Assembly (NCBI RefSeq): GCF_004348115.1
Contig: NZ_QPFB01000001.1
Location: forward strand, 845,978 to 909,977
Length of the DNA: 64,000 nucleotides
From: Stenotrophomonas sp. ATCM1_4
Lineage (GTDB): Bacteria > Pseudomonadota > Gammaproteobacteria > Xanthomonadales > Xanthomonadaceae
Direction: 5' to 3'
Numbering within the stretch: the first letter of the stretch is position 1; each line of letters begins with the position of its first letter. Below, one piece after another: positions 1 to 10,000 of this stretch. A model generated the notes under the pieces. The model worked only from the letters and a program-made list of their open reading frames with translations, searched no databases and was not told the DNA's origin. The position numbers and the translations under genes are program-made.

Positions 1-528
1 CGCAACAACGCGCTGGTGGCGGTGTCCACCGGCCTGCTGCACAACATGAGCGAGGACGAGGCCGAAGCCGTGCTGGGCCACGAGATCGCGCACGTGGCCA
101 ACGGCGACATGATCACCATGGCCCTGCTGCAGGGCGTGCTGAACACCTTCGTGATCGTGCTGGCCCGCGTGGTCGGCGGCGTGATCGACAGCGCGCTGTC
201 GGGCAACCGCGAGGGCGGTGGGCGTGGTTTTGCCTACTACATCATCGTGTTCGTGCTGGAGATGGTGTTTGGCCTGGGCGCGACGGTCATCGCGATGTGG
301 TTCTCGCGCCACCGCGAGTTCCGTGCCGACCATGGCGGTGCCTCGCTGGCTGGCCGCCAGAAGATGATCGCCGCGCTGGAGCGCCTGAAGCTCAACCATG
401 GCCAGAGCACGCTGCCGACGCAGATCGCGGCCTTCGGCATCGCCGGTGCCACCGCCAGGAAGCTGTTCATGAGCCACCCGCCGCTGGAAGAGCGCATCGC
501 CGCGCTGAAGGCATCCACGGTCGCGTGA
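1..528 (+). CDS. htpX: Protease HtpX (5' end outside the window)
   Basis: This is the C-terminal part of HtpX, an inner-membrane zinc metalloprotease (M48 family) that degrades misfolded membrane proteins. The frame is open from base 1, so the real start lies upstream. The catalytic HExxH motif reads HEIAH at bases 79-93 and is followed by the family's NGDM stretch. Two hydrophobic segments follow (around bases 139-186 and 229-303). The third zinc ligand is expected at the Glu of EFRAD (around base 319). A strong terminator directly follows the stop codon, so the gene ends its transcript. Identification is secure; only the N-terminus is missing. Confidence 0.95.
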   Translation, partial: RNNALVAVSTGLLHNMSEDEAEAVLGHEIAHVANGDMITMALLQGVLNTFVIVLARVVGGVIDSALSGNREGGGRGFAYYIIVFVLEMVFGLGATVIAMWFSRHREFRADHGGASLAGRQKMIAALERLKLNHGQSTLPTQIAAFGIAGATARKLFMSHPPLEERIAALKASTVA

Positions 529-552
529 GTGCTTGAACAACCATCGTGAAGC

Positions 553-580
553 AGAACGCCCGGCCAACGCCGGGCGTTCT
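553..580 (+). terminator. Intrinsic terminator of htpX
   Basis: A 12-bp perfect stem (553-564 with 569-580) encloses a 4-nt CAAC loop and is followed by a T-rich tail (GTCTTGTT). It sits 25 bases after the htpX stop. Confidence 0.85.
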
Positions 581-619
581 GTCTTGTTGCGCCGATGCCG
601 GGCCCGGCATCGCCACCGG

Positions 620-1006
620 TCATGGCCCGGCGGGCGAGCGCCTCACATTGCGCAGGCCGTTCGCATCCAGCACCGCGAGCACCTCGTCAGTGTCCTCATC
701 GACGAACAGGAGCTTGCCGGAGGGGGCGTCGGTGCTGCCGGTCAGGATATAGGCGGTGCAGTGAGCAAGCAGTTGCTGGAACTCGGGCGGGAGCTGGTTC
801 CAGGTATCCACGGTCAGCACGGTGCCACCACGGGCGGTGGTGTGCCGGAGATCGAGCAGGCCGGTCCGCCGGGCCGAATCGATCTGTTCCTTGCACATGG
901 GGATGGCCTGCGGGGGAAAGGGTGCCGGCGGGTCCGCCGGTTCCTGCCCACATGCGCTGTTCAGCGCCGCCAGGCTGGCAATGATGCAGATGAACGATCG
1001 TTTCAT
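620..1006 (-). CDS. Small putative lipoprotein or secreted protein, unknown function
   Basis: The 128-residue product begins with a basic start (MKR), a hydrophobic run and Ala-Cys at residues 18-19. This is compatible with a type II signal peptide, although Asn at -3 is not ideal. The mature part is polar and Pro-rich at its beginning and contains two further Cys (near residues 38 and 82), which could form a disulphide. No family is recognised. It lies between htpX (convergent) and suhB (same strand) with its own upstream space. The opposite strand also holds open frames here, but the signal sequence and a plausible ribosome site (GGAGCC just upstream) favour this one. Confidence 0.6.
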   Translation of the reverse strand: MKRSFICIIASLAALNSACGQEPADPPAPFPPQAIPMCKEQIDSARRTGLLDLRHTTARGGTVLTVDTWNQLPPEFQQLLAHCTAYILTGSTDAPSGKLLFVDEDTDEVLAVLDANGLRNVRRSPAGP

Positions 1007-1181
1007 GGCTCCTCCCTGATCTTGAACGGTGCCTGCTTCACGGCGGCACGTCGGTATCGTAGCCAGAACCTCGCGTGTTCCGGTACCCCGACGCTGCGTG
1101 GCAGGAAGGGGGAGCGCAGCGCCCTGCTCGGCGCGACGTTCCCGGCAGTGCTCTGGCGCGCTTTACCGGCCGCGCAAACAG

Positions 1182-1207
1182 AAACGGCACCCTTGTGGGT
1201 GCCGTTT
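1182..1207 (-). terminator. Intrinsic terminator of suhB
   Basis: An 11-bp perfect stem (1182-1192 with 1197-1207) with a 4-nt loop. On the minus strand it is followed by TTTCTGTTTG. It lies 22 bases beyond the suhB stop. Confidence 0.8.
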
Positions 1208-1229
1208 GCGGTGTGCAGCTCCAGGGCGA

Positions 1230-2057
1230 TCAGAACTTCGGATCGAACTCGGCGGCATAGCCGGTGTTGACGATCACCTGCTGCAGGGCTTCGCAGACCT
1301 TGATGTTGCCGGCGACCACCTGCTGGGTTTCCGGGCCCTTGTCGTCCATGCGGGCCAGGGTGGCGCCGCGGTAGTTGCAGACCTTGCCGCCGGCTTCGCG
1401 GACCAGCAGCACGCCGGCGGCGATGTCCCAGGCCTTCACGCCGGCCTCGAAATAGGCATCGGCGCGGCCGCAGGCCACGTAGGCCAGATCCAGTGCCGCC
1501 GAACCCACGCGACGCACGTCTTCGGCCTGTACCAGCAGGGCGTCGACGGTCTTGAGCTGGGCGCTGGCACGGGCGCGCTCGCGCGGGGCAAAGCCGGTGT
1601 GGACCATCGCGCCGGCCAGGTCCTTGCGGTCGCTGACGCGGATGCGGCGGTCGTTGAGCACGGCGCCGGCCCCCTTGGAGGCGGTGAACAGCTCGTTGCG
1701 CAGCGGGTCGAAGATGACCGCGTCGGTCGGCTCGCCGTTCTCCACCAGCGCGATGGACACGCAGTAATGCGGGAAGCCGTGCAGGTAGTTGCTGGTGCCG
1801 TCGAGCGGGTCGATCACCCACATCTGGCGGCCGCTGCCCTGCACGCCGCCCTCTTCACCGAGGATGCCGTAGCTGGGGTAGGCGCGCTTGAGTTCCTTGA
1901 TGATCACCTTTTCCGCATCGCCATCGACTTCGCTGGCGTAATCCATCCGACCCTTCTGCACCACGTTGAGCGCTTCGAGCTTGTTGATGTTGCGGAGCAG
2001 GACGTTGCCGGCGAGGCGGGCGGCCTTGACCATGACGGTGACGGCGGGTTTCTGCAT
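1230..2057 (-). CDS. suhB: Inositol-1-monophosphatase SuhB
   Basis: SuhB is a Mg-dependent, Li-sensitive phosphatase that dephosphorylates inositol phosphates; in E. coli it also joins the ribosomal antitermination complex. The product is 275 residues, as usual for the family. The metal-binding signatures are visible: the EE of [20 protein letters not shown] and, near the C-terminus, a [15 protein letters not shown] stretch. The chosen ATG at 2057 gives the normal N-terminus ([17 protein letters not shown]); an upstream in-frame extension is probably not translated. It is divergent from trmJ, the same arrangement as suhB/trmJ in E. coli. Confidence 0.95.
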   Translation of the reverse strand: MQKPAVTVMVKAARLAGNVLLRNINKLEALNVVQKGRMDYASEVDGDAEKVIIKELKRAYPSYGILGEEGGVQGSGRQMWVIDPLDGTSNYLHGFPHYCVSIALVENGEPTDAVIFDPLRNELFTASKGAGAVLNDRRIRVSDRKDLAGAMVHTGFAPRERARASAQLKTVDALLVQAEDVRRVGSAALDLAYVACGRADAYFEAGVKAWDIAAGVLLVREAGGKVCNYRGATLARMDDKGPETQQVVAGNIKVCEALQQVIVNTGYAAEFDPKF

Positions 2058-2177
2058 GGCGTAAGGCTCCCGTGAAGGCAGAGATCGGATTGGCGGGGGA
2101 AAAGAGCAGGTCCGGCGCACTGGCCGGCCGCGCAGTTTACCATTCGCAGCTGTCCCGTTCCTGATTTTTTATAAACC

Positions 2178-2936
2178 ATGCCTGCTTCCACCCGTATCCG
2201 TTTCGTCCTTGTTGGTACCCAGCACCCTGGGAACATCGGTGCTGCCGCCCGCGCGATGAAGACGATGGGGCTGGCCCGGCTGGTGCTGGTGGCCCCGGAA
2301 AAGCCATTGGACGAGGTGGCGTTGCGCCGCTCGGCCGGTGCCGAGGACCTGCTCGGTGACGCCCCGGTGTTCGCGACCCTGGCCGAGGCCGTGGCCGACT
2401 GCCGGTTGGTGCTGGGCTGCACGGCGCGCTCGCGCCGGGTCCAGCTGGAAGAGCTGCTGCCGGAAGTGGCCGGGCAGCGCGCCGTGGCCAAGGCCAGCGA
2501 GGAGGGCGGGGAGGTGGCTTTTGTGTTCGGCCGCGAGCGGACCGGCCTGACCAACGAGGAACTGCAGCTGTGCCACCTGGCCGTGCACATCCCCTCCAAT
2601 CCGGAGTTCAGCTCGCTGAATCTGGCCGCCGCGGTGCAGGTGCTGGCCTACGAGGTGCGCATGGCCGTGCTGGAAGGTCAGGCGCAGCCGGAACGGGAGC
2701 CCGGCTACGGCGAGGCGCCGGCCAGCCATGCCCAGCTCGAAGGGCTGTTCGGGCAGTTCGGCGAAACCTTGGATGCGATCGATTTCCACAAGGGCCGTGC
2801 GCCGGAATCGGCCCTGCGCAAGCTGCGCCGCCTGTTCATGAAGGCTGACCTGTCCGAGCAGGAGGTACGCCTGCTGCGGGGGATCCTGGCCGACGCGCAG
2901 CGGATGGCGCGCCTGGCGTCCGAAGGACGTAACTGA
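2178..2936 (+). CDS. trmJ: tRNA (cytidine/uridine-2'-O)-methyltransferase TrmJ
   Basis: TrmJ is a SPOUT-class enzyme that 2'-O-methylates position 32 in the anticodon loop of several tRNAs using S-adenosylmethionine. The 252-residue protein starts with the family motif (FVLVGTQHPGNIGAAARAMKTMG). It carries the knot-forming segments FVFGRERTGLTNEEL and IPSNPEFSSLNLAAAVQVL, then a helical C-terminal extension typical of TrmJ rather than TrmH. The TATA-like run TTTTTTATAAA just before the start may include its promoter or leader. The next gene begins 61 bases downstream on the same strand. Confidence 0.95.
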   Translation: MPASTRIRFVLVGTQHPGNIGAAARAMKTMGLARLVLVAPEKPLDEVALRRSAGAEDLLGDAPVFATLAEAVADCRLVLGCTARSRRVQLEELLPEVAGQRAVAKASEEGGEVAFVFGRERTGLTNEELQLCHLAVHIPSNPEFSSLNLAAAVQVLAYEVRMAVLEGQAQPEREPGYGEAPASHAQLEGLFGQFGETLDAIDFHKGRAPESALRKLRRLFMKADLSEQEVRLLRGILADAQRMARLASEGRN

Positions 2937-2997
2937 GAAGTACATCACGTTGCAATATTTCCGGTACGCTTGACGGATCAACAGGGGAGTTGCCGTT

Positions 2998-3915
2998 TTG
3001 CGTGTGTTTCGATGGCTTTGGGGAGCCGTGCTGGTGGCTGCTGTCTTGCAGCCGCTGGAAGGAAGCGCGGTGGAGCGTTCGGTGCTGGTACTGGGGCGGA
3101 TCAGTGATGATCCGAAGGCCCACTACGACCAGCTCAAGCCGTTGCTGGACTACGTCGTGCCACGGATGCGCGAGGTCGGGATCGTCGAAGGACGCATCCT
3201 GATGGCCCGGGACGCACAGCAGATGAGCAGCTACCTGCGTCGCGGGCGGGTGGACTGGGTCACCGAGACCTCGGGGACGGCCATGGCGCTGCAGCAGCGC
3301 GCCCAGGCGCAGCCACTGCTGTTGACCGAGCGCAACGGCGTGAGCGCCTACCACTGTGTCTTCTTCGTGCGCCGCGACAGCCCCATCCAGACGCTGGACG
3401 ACCTCAAGGGCCGGACCCTGGCACTGCAGAGCACGCTTTCAACCAGCGCCTACCTGGTGCCGGCGATGGAGCTGCTGCAGCACGGCGTGCCACCGGAAAT
3501 CCTGCTCACTCCGCAGGACGCGCCCGCCGCCGACGCGGTGGGCTACGTGTTCGCCCGGTCGGAGCTGAACATCTCCACCTATGTGCACAAGCGGGTGGTC
3601 GATGCAGGTGCGTTCAGCAGCATTGACTGGGCCGACGACCATGCCATGCCGGTGGCCTTCCGCCAGGACCTGCGGGTGATCTACCGCAGCGAGCCGATCC
3701 CGCGCGCGGTGGAGATGGTGCGGGGCGACCTGGAGCCGGCGGTCCGCGAACGCCTGCGGGCGGTCCTGCTCGAGGCCAGTGGCGACCCGTTGGCCGGTCC
3801 GGCGCTGGCCAAGTTTTTCGGCACCACCGGGTTCCACCCGGTGGACGCGGACAGTCAGCGCGCCCTGGACCGGCTGCGCAACGGCCTGGCACGGGTCAGG
3901 ATGGAAGTCGAATGA
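2998..3915 (+). CDS. Periplasmic phosphonate/phosphate-type (PhnD-like) binding protein
   Basis: The 305-residue product has a signal peptide (hydrophobic residues 7-20, cleavage near GSA) and a PhnD/PBPb-type solute-binding fold. Recognisable pieces are KPLLDYVVPRM, the stretch around DWVTETSG, and FFVRRDSPIQTLDDLKGRTLALQ, the usual hinge motif of phosphite/phosphonate-binding proteins. The start is TTG at 2998, supported by AGGGGAG about 8 bases upstream. No permease or ATPase gene adjoins it. Instead it overlaps the downstream GGDEF-EAL gene by four bases (ATGA), so the two are translationally coupled. That suggests a ligand-sensing role rather than transport; the ligand is unknown. Confidence 0.8.
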   Translation: MRVFRWLWGAVLVAAVLQPLEGSAVERSVLVLGRISDDPKAHYDQLKPLLDYVVPRMREVGIVEGRILMARDAQQMSSYLRRGRVDWVTETSGTAMALQQRAQAQPLLLTERNGVSAYHCVFFVRRDSPIQTLDDLKGRTLALQSTLSTSAYLVPAMELLQHGVPPEILLTPQDAPAADAVGYVFARSELNISTYVHKRVVDAGAFSSIDWADDHAMPVAFRQDLRVIYRSEPIPRAVEMVRGDLEPAVRERLRAVLLEASGDPLAGPALAKFFGTTGFHPVDADSQRALDRLRNGLARVRMEVE

Positions 3916-6062
3916 ACACTCCCCGTTTTGGCCTGCGCGCGCGCTTCATGCTGGCTGCGGGCGGTGCATTGCTGGTCGTGCTGCTGCTGGTGGTGCTGAT
4001 GCTGACCCGGCAGGCGGCGGTGCAGAAGGAAGTGCTGCGCAGCAGTGGCGAGGTGGTCAGCCAGGTGTTCGACCAGAGCGTGCGCGAGCGCGGCACCGCG
4101 CTGGCCAATGCGCTGGCCGAGGCCCTGGTCAACCCGTTGTACTACTCCGACCTGTCGGCGATCGGCACGCTGGTGCGCAACACCGCTGGCCAGAAGTCGG
4201 TCAGCTATGTGCTGGTGCACGACCACGAGGGGCGGTTGATCCACGACGGTTCGTTCGACGTGGCCGGCTACGGCCAGGCCATGTCCGACCCGTTGGCGGA
4301 GGCTGCGGTGCAGGCCGACCGGATGCTGGTGCAAAGCTCGCCGTCGATCCTGGAGGTGGATTTGCCGATCCATATCGGCGACCAGCGGCTGGGTGGGGTG
4401 CGGGTCGGCATGGAACTGGCGCCGGTGCGCGTGCAGGAGGCGGTGGCGATGCAGGCGCTGGCCGCGCGCATGGAGGACGCGCGCAGCCGGCAGATGGGCT
4501 GGATCTATGCGCTGATGGCGCTGCTGGTCGGTTTCGCCGTGGTGATGATGATCTACGTGCAGCGCACGCTGGTGCAGCCGATCCGCTGGCTGGGCGATGC
4601 CGCGCAGCGGATCGAGCGCGGTGACTACCGGATCAACGTGCAGGCCACCGCGCGGCGTGACGAGGTGGGTGAGCTGCTGCGCACCTTCGACCGGATGAGC
4701 CAGAGCATCGCCCGGCATGATCGCGAAGTCCGGCAGATGGCCTATACCGACGCGTTGACCGGGCTGACCAACCGCCTGGCGTTTCGCGAGGCGCTCGACC
4801 ACCGGCTGGCCAAGGCCAAGTCGGCCAACCATGGGCTGGCGTTGTTGTTCATCGACATCGACGAGTTCAAGCGGGTCAACGACACGCTTGGCCACGAGGC
4901 CGGCGACGACGCCCTGCTGCAGTTCGCCCAGCGCATCGCCGCGGCGGTGGACCAGGAGGGCGGCGAGGATGCCCTGTTGGCCCGGTTCGGTGGCGATGAG
5001 TTCGTCATCCTGATCGACAGCGGCGAGCGCATCGTGGCCGAGACCGCCACCCGGCTGGCCGAGCGGCTGGTGCTGGAACTGGGGCGTCCGCTGCAGGTAC
5101 AGCGCCGCGAGATCTTCCTGGGCAGCTCGATCGGCATCACCCTGTTCCCCGAGGACGCGGTGGATGCCACGGCGCTGTTGAAGAACGGCGACATCGCCAT
5201 GTACCAGGCCAAGCTGGCCGGCAAGAACTGCTTCCGCTACTACAACCGGGCGATGGACCATGCGGTCGAGCGGCGCCTGCACCTGGAGCAGGAACTGCGC
5301 GGCGCCTGGGGCCGCGATGAGCTGCGGCTGGTGTACCAGCCCATCTTCCGTACCCGCGACCGGGTGCTGGCGGGCGTGGAGGTGCTGCTGCGTTGGGACC
5401 ACCCCACGCTGGGTGCGATCGCGCCGTCGGTGTTCATCGATGTGGCCGAACAGAGCGGCCTGATCCAGGCGCTCGGCCCCAAGGTGCTGCGCCTGGCCTG
5501 CGAGCAGGCCACGCAGTGGCCGCGCAACCACCTGGGCGAGGAGTTGTTCATCTCGGTCAACGTCTCGCCGCGGCAGCTGCGCAACGGCGACCTGGTGTCG
5601 GAGGTGGAGAACAGCCTGCATGCCTCGGGTCTGTCTGCCTCGCGCCTGCACCTGGAGCTGACCGAAACCGCGGTGATCGGCGACGAGATGCTGGCCGTGT
5701 CGCTGCTGGAGAAGCTGCACCGGGCCGGGGTCAAGGTCTGGCTGGACGACTTCGGCACCGGCTTCTCGGGCCTGAGCCACCTGCGCCAGGTGCCGGTGGA
5801 CGGGGTCAAGATCGACCGCAGCTTCGTCGCCGAGATGGAACGCGACCCGGACGACCTGGCGCTGACCACGGCGATCATCGCCATGGCGCATGCACTGGGC
5901 ATCACCGTGGTGGCCGAGGGCGTGGAGCAGGAGGCGCAGTTCGAACTGCTCAGCCAGCGCGGCTGCGACCTGGTCCAGGGGTACTGGCTGGGCCGGCCGG
6001 TGGAAGCCGGCGAGCTGGTGCGGATGCTGCGCCCGGGGCCGCAGGCGCTGGCCGCCGACTGA
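3912..6062 (+). CDS. Membrane GGDEF-EAL (c-di-GMP) signalling protein with HAMP domain
   Basis: A 716-residue inner-membrane protein: TM1 (about residues 10-32), a periplasmic sensor region (33-195), TM2 (196-217), HAMP (218-270), GGDEF (about 277-440) and EAL (about 455-700). The diguanylate cyclase motif GGDEF is intact (RFGGDEFVIL), but no RxxD inhibitory site sits at the usual distance before it. In the phosphodiesterase domain the signature is EVL instead of EAL. DDFGTGFSGLSHL and KIDRSF are present, so catalysis is possible. It overlaps the upstream binding protein by four bases, so its periplasmic region may be controlled by that partner. Net activity cannot be told from sequence. Confidence 0.9.
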   Translation: MNTPRFGLRARFMLAAGGALLVVLLLVVLMLTRQAAVQKEVLRSSGEVVSQVFDQSVRERGTALANALAEALVNPLYYSDLSAIGTLVRNTAGQKSVSYVLVHDHEGRLIHDGSFDVAGYGQAMSDPLAEAAVQADRMLVQSSPSILEVDLPIHIGDQRLGGVRVGMELAPVRVQEAVAMQALAARMEDARSRQMGWIYALMALLVGFAVVMMIYVQRTLVQPIRWLGDAAQRIERGDYRINVQATARRDEVGELLRTFDRMSQSIARHDREVRQMAYTDALTGLTNRLAFREALDHRLAKAKSANHGLALLFIDIDEFKRVNDTLGHEAGDDALLQFAQRIAAAVDQEGGEDALLARFGGDEFVILIDSGERIVAETATRLAERLVLELGRPLQVQRREIFLGSSIGITLFPEDAVDATALLKNGDIAMYQAKLAGKNCFRYYNRAMDHAVERRLHLEQELRGAWGRDELRLVYQPIFRTRDRVLAGVEVLLRWDHPTLGAIAPSVFIDVAEQSGLIQALGPKVLRLACEQATQWPRNHLGEELFISVNVSPRQLRNGDLVSEVENSLHASGLSASRLHLELTETAVIGDEMLAVSLLEKLHRAGVKVWLDDFGTGFSGLSHLRQVPVDGVKIDRSFVAEMERDPDDLALTTAIIAMAHALGITVVAEGVEQEAQFELLSQRGCDLVQGYWLGRPVEAGELVRMLRPGPQALAAD

Positions 6063-6077
6063 CCGGCGGCGGCTGGC

Positions 6078-7106
6078 TCAGAGCGGTCGCTTGCTGGTGT
6101 CGCCGGCGATCTCGCGCACCAGTTTGGGCACCAGGTACCCGGACAGCCGCGCCATCAGCCCGGCATGCAGGGCCAGGGCCTGTTCGTCGCTGACCTCGAA
6201 GTGGGCCACGCCCTGCACGCGGTCGAGCTGGTGCAGGTAATAGGGCAGCACGCCGGCGGCGAAACTGCGCTCGCTCAGCGCCGCCAGGCTGTCCAGGTCG
6301 TCGTTGATCCCGCGCAGCAGCACGGCCTGGTTCAGCAACTGGGCGCCGGTGCCGCGCAGGCGCGCCAGCGCGGTGTCCACGCTGGCATCGAATTCGTTGG
6401 CATGGTTGGCATGGATGACGAAGGCTACCGGCCAGGGCAGGGCCGCCAGCCATTGCACCAGGCTGTCGTCCACGCGTTCGGGCAACACCACCGGCAGGCG
6501 GCTGTGGATGCGCAGGCGCTTGAGGTGCGGGATCGCGGCCAATGCGTCGGTTAGCTCGGCCAGCTTGGAGGTGGCCAGTGACAGCGGGTCGCCGCCGCTG
6601 AGGATGACCTCGTCGATGCCGGGATCGGCGGCGATGGCGTCGATGGCCTCCTGCCAGCCGCCCTTCGCCGCGTTCTCGCCGGCGTAGTCGAAATGGCGGC
6701 GAAAGCAGTAACGGCAGTGGATCGCGCAGCTGCCGGTGGCCACCAGCAGGGCACGGCCACGGTACTTCTGGATCACCCCGGTGGCCTTGCGGGCATCGCC
6801 GTCGCCCACCGCGTCGAAACTGAACCCGGGCACCACCTGCATCTCGGCATTAATGGGCAGCACCTGCCGCAGCAGCGGGTCGGCCGGGTCGGCCGGGCGC
6901 ATCCGGGCCACGAAACCGCGCGGCACCCGCAACGGGAACTGCGCCAGCGCCTGCGCTGAAACGCCCAGGTCCCCGGCCTGCAGGCCGAGCAGGGCCAGCA
7001 GCTCCGCCGGGTCGCGGATGGCCTGCCGCCAGTGGGCCTGCCACCGGTCGGCGGGCAGGGGCAGGACGGCTTTTTCTGGAGTGCGGGCGGGGGCTGCGGT
7101 TATCAT
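6078..7106 (-). CDS. epmB: EF-P beta-lysylation protein EpmB (lysine 2,3-aminomutase-like)
   Basis: EpmB is a radical-SAM, PLP-dependent enzyme that converts (S)-alpha-lysine to (R)-beta-lysine, which EpmA then attaches to elongation factor P. The 342-residue protein has the cluster motif CxxxCxxC as CAIHCRYC followed by FRRHFDY. It also has the GGDPLSL motif and a C-terminal region like that of lysine aminomutase (YLHQLDRVQG). It is shorter than clostridial lysine aminomutase, as expected for EpmB. It is transcribed divergently from efp, its substrate gene, across a 100-base gap, which makes the assignment firm. EpmA is not in this window. Confidence 0.95.
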   Translation of the reverse strand: MITAAPARTPEKAVLPLPADRWQAHWRQAIRDPAELLALLGLQAGDLGVSAQALAQFPLRVPRGFVARMRPADPADPLLRQVLPINAEMQVVPGFSFDAVGDGDARKATGVIQKYRGRALLVATGSCAIHCRYCFRRHFDYAGENAAKGGWQEAIDAIAADPGIDEVILSGGDPLSLATSKLAELTDALAAIPHLKRLRIHSRLPVVLPERVDDSLVQWLAALPWPVAFVIHANHANEFDASVDTALARLRGTGAQLLNQAVLLRGINDDLDSLAALSERSFAAGVLPYYLHQLDRVQGVAHFEVSDEQALALHAGLMARLSGYLVPKLVREIAGDTSKRPL

Positions 7107-7206
7107 TGGCGGTCAGAAAAACAGATACCCCGCCTGCTGGCGGGCCTTCCATTCTAATCCGGCCGGCCAATGAACGCGCCGGTTTTGCTACCTCAGGAGT
7201 TTTTGC

Positions 7207-7773
7207 ATGGCCGCTTACGGCATGAATGACGTCAAGAACGGGATGAAGATCCTGGTCAACAACCAACCGGCGGTCATCATCGACACCGAGTACGTCAAGC
7301 CGGGCAAGGGCCAGGCATTCACCCGCGTGAAGTACCGCCTGATCAAGGACGGCCGCACGCAGGAAATCACCATGAAGTCGACCGACTCGCTGGATGCGGC
7401 CGACGTCGTGGACACCGACATGAACTACATGTACAGCGACGGCGAGTTCTGGCACTTCATGGACCCGGAAACCTTCGAGCAGGTGCAGGCGACCAAGGCC
7501 GGCATGGGCGGCGCCGAGAAGTGGCTCAAGGGCGAGGAGTCCTGCGTGGTCACCCTGTGGAACGGTGAGCCGATCGCCGTGCAGCCGCCGAACTTCGTCG
7601 AGCTGAAGATCACCGAGACCGACCCGGGCGTGCGCGGTGACACCTCCGGCGGCGGCGGCAAGCCGGCCACCCTGGAAACCGGCGCCGTGGTCCGCGTGCC
7701 GCTGTTCGTCAGCCAGGATGAAGTGATCCGCGTCGATACCCGCTCCGGCGAATATTCGGCCCGCGTCAAGTAA
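7207..7773 (+). CDS. efp: Elongation factor P
   Basis: EF-P binds the ribosome between the P and E sites and relieves stalling at polyproline. The product is 188 residues, the normal length. Lys34 lies in PGKGQAF, the loop lysine that EpmA/EpmB modify. The C-terminal OB-domain signatures ([31 protein letters not shown]) are all present. A good ribosome-binding site (TCAGGAG) lies just upstream of the ATG. The flanking divergent epmB gene matches its modification pathway. Confidence 0.98.
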   Translation: MAAYGMNDVKNGMKILVNNQPAVIIDTEYVKPGKGQAFTRVKYRLIKDGRTQEITMKSTDSLDAADVVDTDMNYMYSDGEFWHFMDPETFEQVQATKAGMGGAEKWLKGEESCVVTLWNGEPIAVQPPNFVELKITETDPGVRGDTSGGGGKPATLETGAVVRVPLFVSQDEVIRVDTRSGEYSARVK

Positions 7774-7884
7774 GCAACACGATGCAGGCGCCGCCACCCG
7801 TTGCCGCACAGCCTCGCGCTGCCGGTGGCGGGGATGCGGCGCCTGTTCGCATCCGGCCGCTGCGCCGGTTTGTCATGGCAACAG

Positions 7885-9234
7885 ATGGTGACCCCCGTGA
7901 GTGACGCCCAACCCCAGCAATGTGACCTCCTGATCGAAGCCGGCCATGTGGTCCCGGTCGAGCCGCACGCGGTGGTGCTGGAAGACCACGCGGTCGCGGT
8001 GAGCGACGGCCGGATCGTGGCGATCCTGCCGCGTGCGCAGGCACGGGCCCGTTTTGCCGCGAAGCAGGTGGTTTCGCGTCCGGACGCGGTGCTGATCCCG
8101 GGCCTGGTCAACGCGCACACCCACAACCCGATGACGCTGCTGCGAGGCGTGGCCGACGACCTGCCACTGATGACCTGGCTGCGCGAGCACATCTGGCCGG
8201 TGGAAGCGGCGGTGATCGGCCCGGAATTCGTCGCCGACGGCACCACCCTGGCGATCGCCGAGATGCTGCGTGGCGGCACCACCTGCGCCAACGAGAACTA
8301 CTTCTTCGCCGACGTGCAGGCCGCGGTCTACAAGAAGCATGGCTTCCGCGCGCTGGTGGGCTCGGTGATCATCGACTTCCCCAGTGCCTGGGCCAGGACC
8401 GACGATGAGTACTTCGCCCGTGCCACCGAGCTGCACGACCAGTGGCGCGACGACCCGCTGATCGGCACCGCCTTCGCGCCGCACGCGCCGTACACGGTCA
8501 GTGACGCCAACTTCGAGCGGGTGCGGATGCTGTCCGACCAGCTGGACGTGCGCGTGCACCTGCACACGCACGAGACCGCGCAGGAGATCACCGATTCGAT
8601 CCAGCTGCACGGCCAGCGCCCGCTGGCGCGCCTGGACCGGCTGGGGCTGGTCAACGAGCGCCTGATCGCGGTGCACATGACCCAGCTCACCGACGCCGAG
8701 ATCCACCTGTGTGCCGAGCGCGGCGTGAGCGTGGTGCATTGCCCGGAATCGAACCTGAAGCTGGCCTCCGGTTTCTGCCCGGCCTGCGCGCTGGTGCGGG
8801 CCGGGGTCAACCTGGCCATCGGTACCGACGGCTGCGCCAGCAACAACGACCTGGACATGTTCAGCGAGAACCGCACCGCGGCCATCCTGGCCAAGGCCGT
8901 GGCCAACGACGCCACCGCGCTGGACGCGGCGACCACGCTGCGTGCGGCCACCCTGGGCGGCGCACGCGCGCTGGGCTTCGGCGAGCAGATCGGCTCGATC
9001 GAAGTCGGCAAGCAGGCCGACCTGGTCTGCGTGGACCTGTCGGCGCTGGAAACCCAGCCGCTGCACCACGTGCTGTCGCAGCTGGTCTATGCCGTTGGCC
9101 GTCATCAGGTCAGCGACGTGTGGATCGCCGGCAAGCCCAAGCTGGTCCAGCGCGAGCTGGTCGGCATGGACGTGCAGGCGATCACCGCCAACGCCCGCCA
9201 GTGGCGCGACCGCATCCGTAACATCCGCGCCTGA
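7885..9234 (+). CDS. TRZ/ATZ-family amidohydrolase (MTA/SAH deaminase type, MtaD-like)
   Basis: A cytosolic metal-dependent hydrolase of the amidohydrolase superfamily. Family members deaminate 5'-methylthioadenosine, S-adenosylhomocysteine or related purines. Metal ligands are visible: HTHN of [16 protein letters not shown], a later His in AVHMTQL and the GTDG aspartate. The HCPESNLKL stretch is typical of MtaD/SsnA-like proteins. Several starts are possible: ATG at 7885 is chosen, but GTG at 7897 and a longer frame from 7801 cannot be excluded. It precedes ubiG by 43 bases. The order amidohydrolase-ubiG-HAD phosphatase is also seen in Pseudomonas. Confidence 0.85.
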   Translation: MVTPVSDAQPQQCDLLIEAGHVVPVEPHAVVLEDHAVAVSDGRIVAILPRAQARARFAAKQVVSRPDAVLIPGLVNAHTHNPMTLLRGVADDLPLMTWLREHIWPVEAAVIGPEFVADGTTLAIAEMLRGGTTCANENYFFADVQAAVYKKHGFRALVGSVIIDFPSAWARTDDEYFARATELHDQWRDDPLIGTAFAPHAPYTVSDANFERVRMLSDQLDVRVHLHTHETAQEITDSIQLHGQRPLARLDRLGLVNERLIAVHMTQLTDAEIHLCAERGVSVVHCPESNLKLASGFCPACALVRAGVNLAIGTDGCASNNDLDMFSENRTAAILAKAVANDATALDAATTLRAATLGGARALGFGEQIGSIEVGKQADLVCVDLSALETQPLHHVLSQLVYAVGRHQVSDVWIAGKPKLVQRELVGMDVQAITANARQWRDRIRNIRA

Positions 9235-9277
9235 TGGCGCCACCGGGCCGCGCAGGCGGCCCCATGAGGACACCGCA

Positions 9278-10000
9278 ATGAGTGCATCTACCGCCTCCAC
9301 CAATTTCGATCAGGCCGAACTGGACAAGTTCGCCGCGCTGGCCAACCGCTGGTGGGACGCCGACGGCCCGCAGAAGCCGTTGCACGCCCTGAACCCGGTG
9401 CGCCTGCAGTACGTGGCCGACCGCGCGACGCTGCGCGGCGCCAAGGTGCTGGACATCGGCTGCGGTGGCGGCCTGCTCAGCGAGGCCCTGGCCAAGGAAG
9501 GGGCACAGGTGACCGCGATCGACCTGGCGCCGGAGCTGGTCAAGGTGGCGCGCCTGCATGGCCTGGAGTCGGGCGTGCAGGTGGACTACCGCGTGCAGGC
9601 CGCCGAGGACCTGGCCGCCGAGCAGCCGGGCGGCTTCGACGTGGTGACCTGCATGGAGATGCTGGAGCACGTGCCGGACCCGGGGGCGATCATCGCCGCC
9701 TGCCAGCGCCTGCTGCGTCCCGGCGGCAAGCTGTTCCTGTCCACCATCAACCGCACCCCGGCCGCGTTCGCGGTGGCGGTGGTGGGCGCGGAGTACATCG
9801 CCCGCCTGCTGCCCAAGGGCACGCATCACTATCAGGAATTCATCAAGCCGGCCGAGCTGGGCGCCTGGTTGCGCCAGGCCGACCTGCAGCTGCAGGACGT
9901 CAGCGGCATGGCCTACGAGCCGTGGCGCAACCGCGCGCGCCTGAGCAGCCGCACCGACATCAACTACCTGGCCTACGCGGTCAAGCCGGACCAGGCATGA
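9278..10000 (+). CDS. ubiG: Ubiquinone biosynthesis O-methyltransferase UbiG
   Basis: UbiG performs both O-methylations in ubiquinone synthesis with S-adenosylmethionine. The 240-residue protein has the N-terminal family signature [26 protein letters not shown] motif [17 protein letters not shown] and [11 protein letters not shown]. The [12 protein letters not shown] segment is typical of UbiG's membrane-associating region. The ATG at 9278 is supported by GAGGA seven bases upstream. Its stop overlaps the next start (ATGA), so the downstream phosphatase is translationally coupled. Confidence 0.97.
   Translation: MSASTASTNFDQAELDKFAALANRWWDADGPQKPLHALNPVRLQYVADRATLRGAKVLDIGCGGGLLSEALAKEGAQVTAIDLAPELVKVARLHGLESGVQVDYRVQAAEDLAAEQPGGFDVVTCMEMLEHVPDPGAIIAACQRLLRPGGKLFLSTINRTPAAFAVAVVGAEYIARLLPKGTHHYQEFIKPAELGAWLRQADLQLQDVSGMAYEPWRNRARLSSRTDINYLAYAVKPDQA

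Noticed and set aside
3855-5891. 678-codon open frame antisense to the GGDEF-EAL gene
   Set aside because: Composition (His, Gln, Arg, Gly rich) and lack of any motif mark it as a shadow of a well-supported gene.
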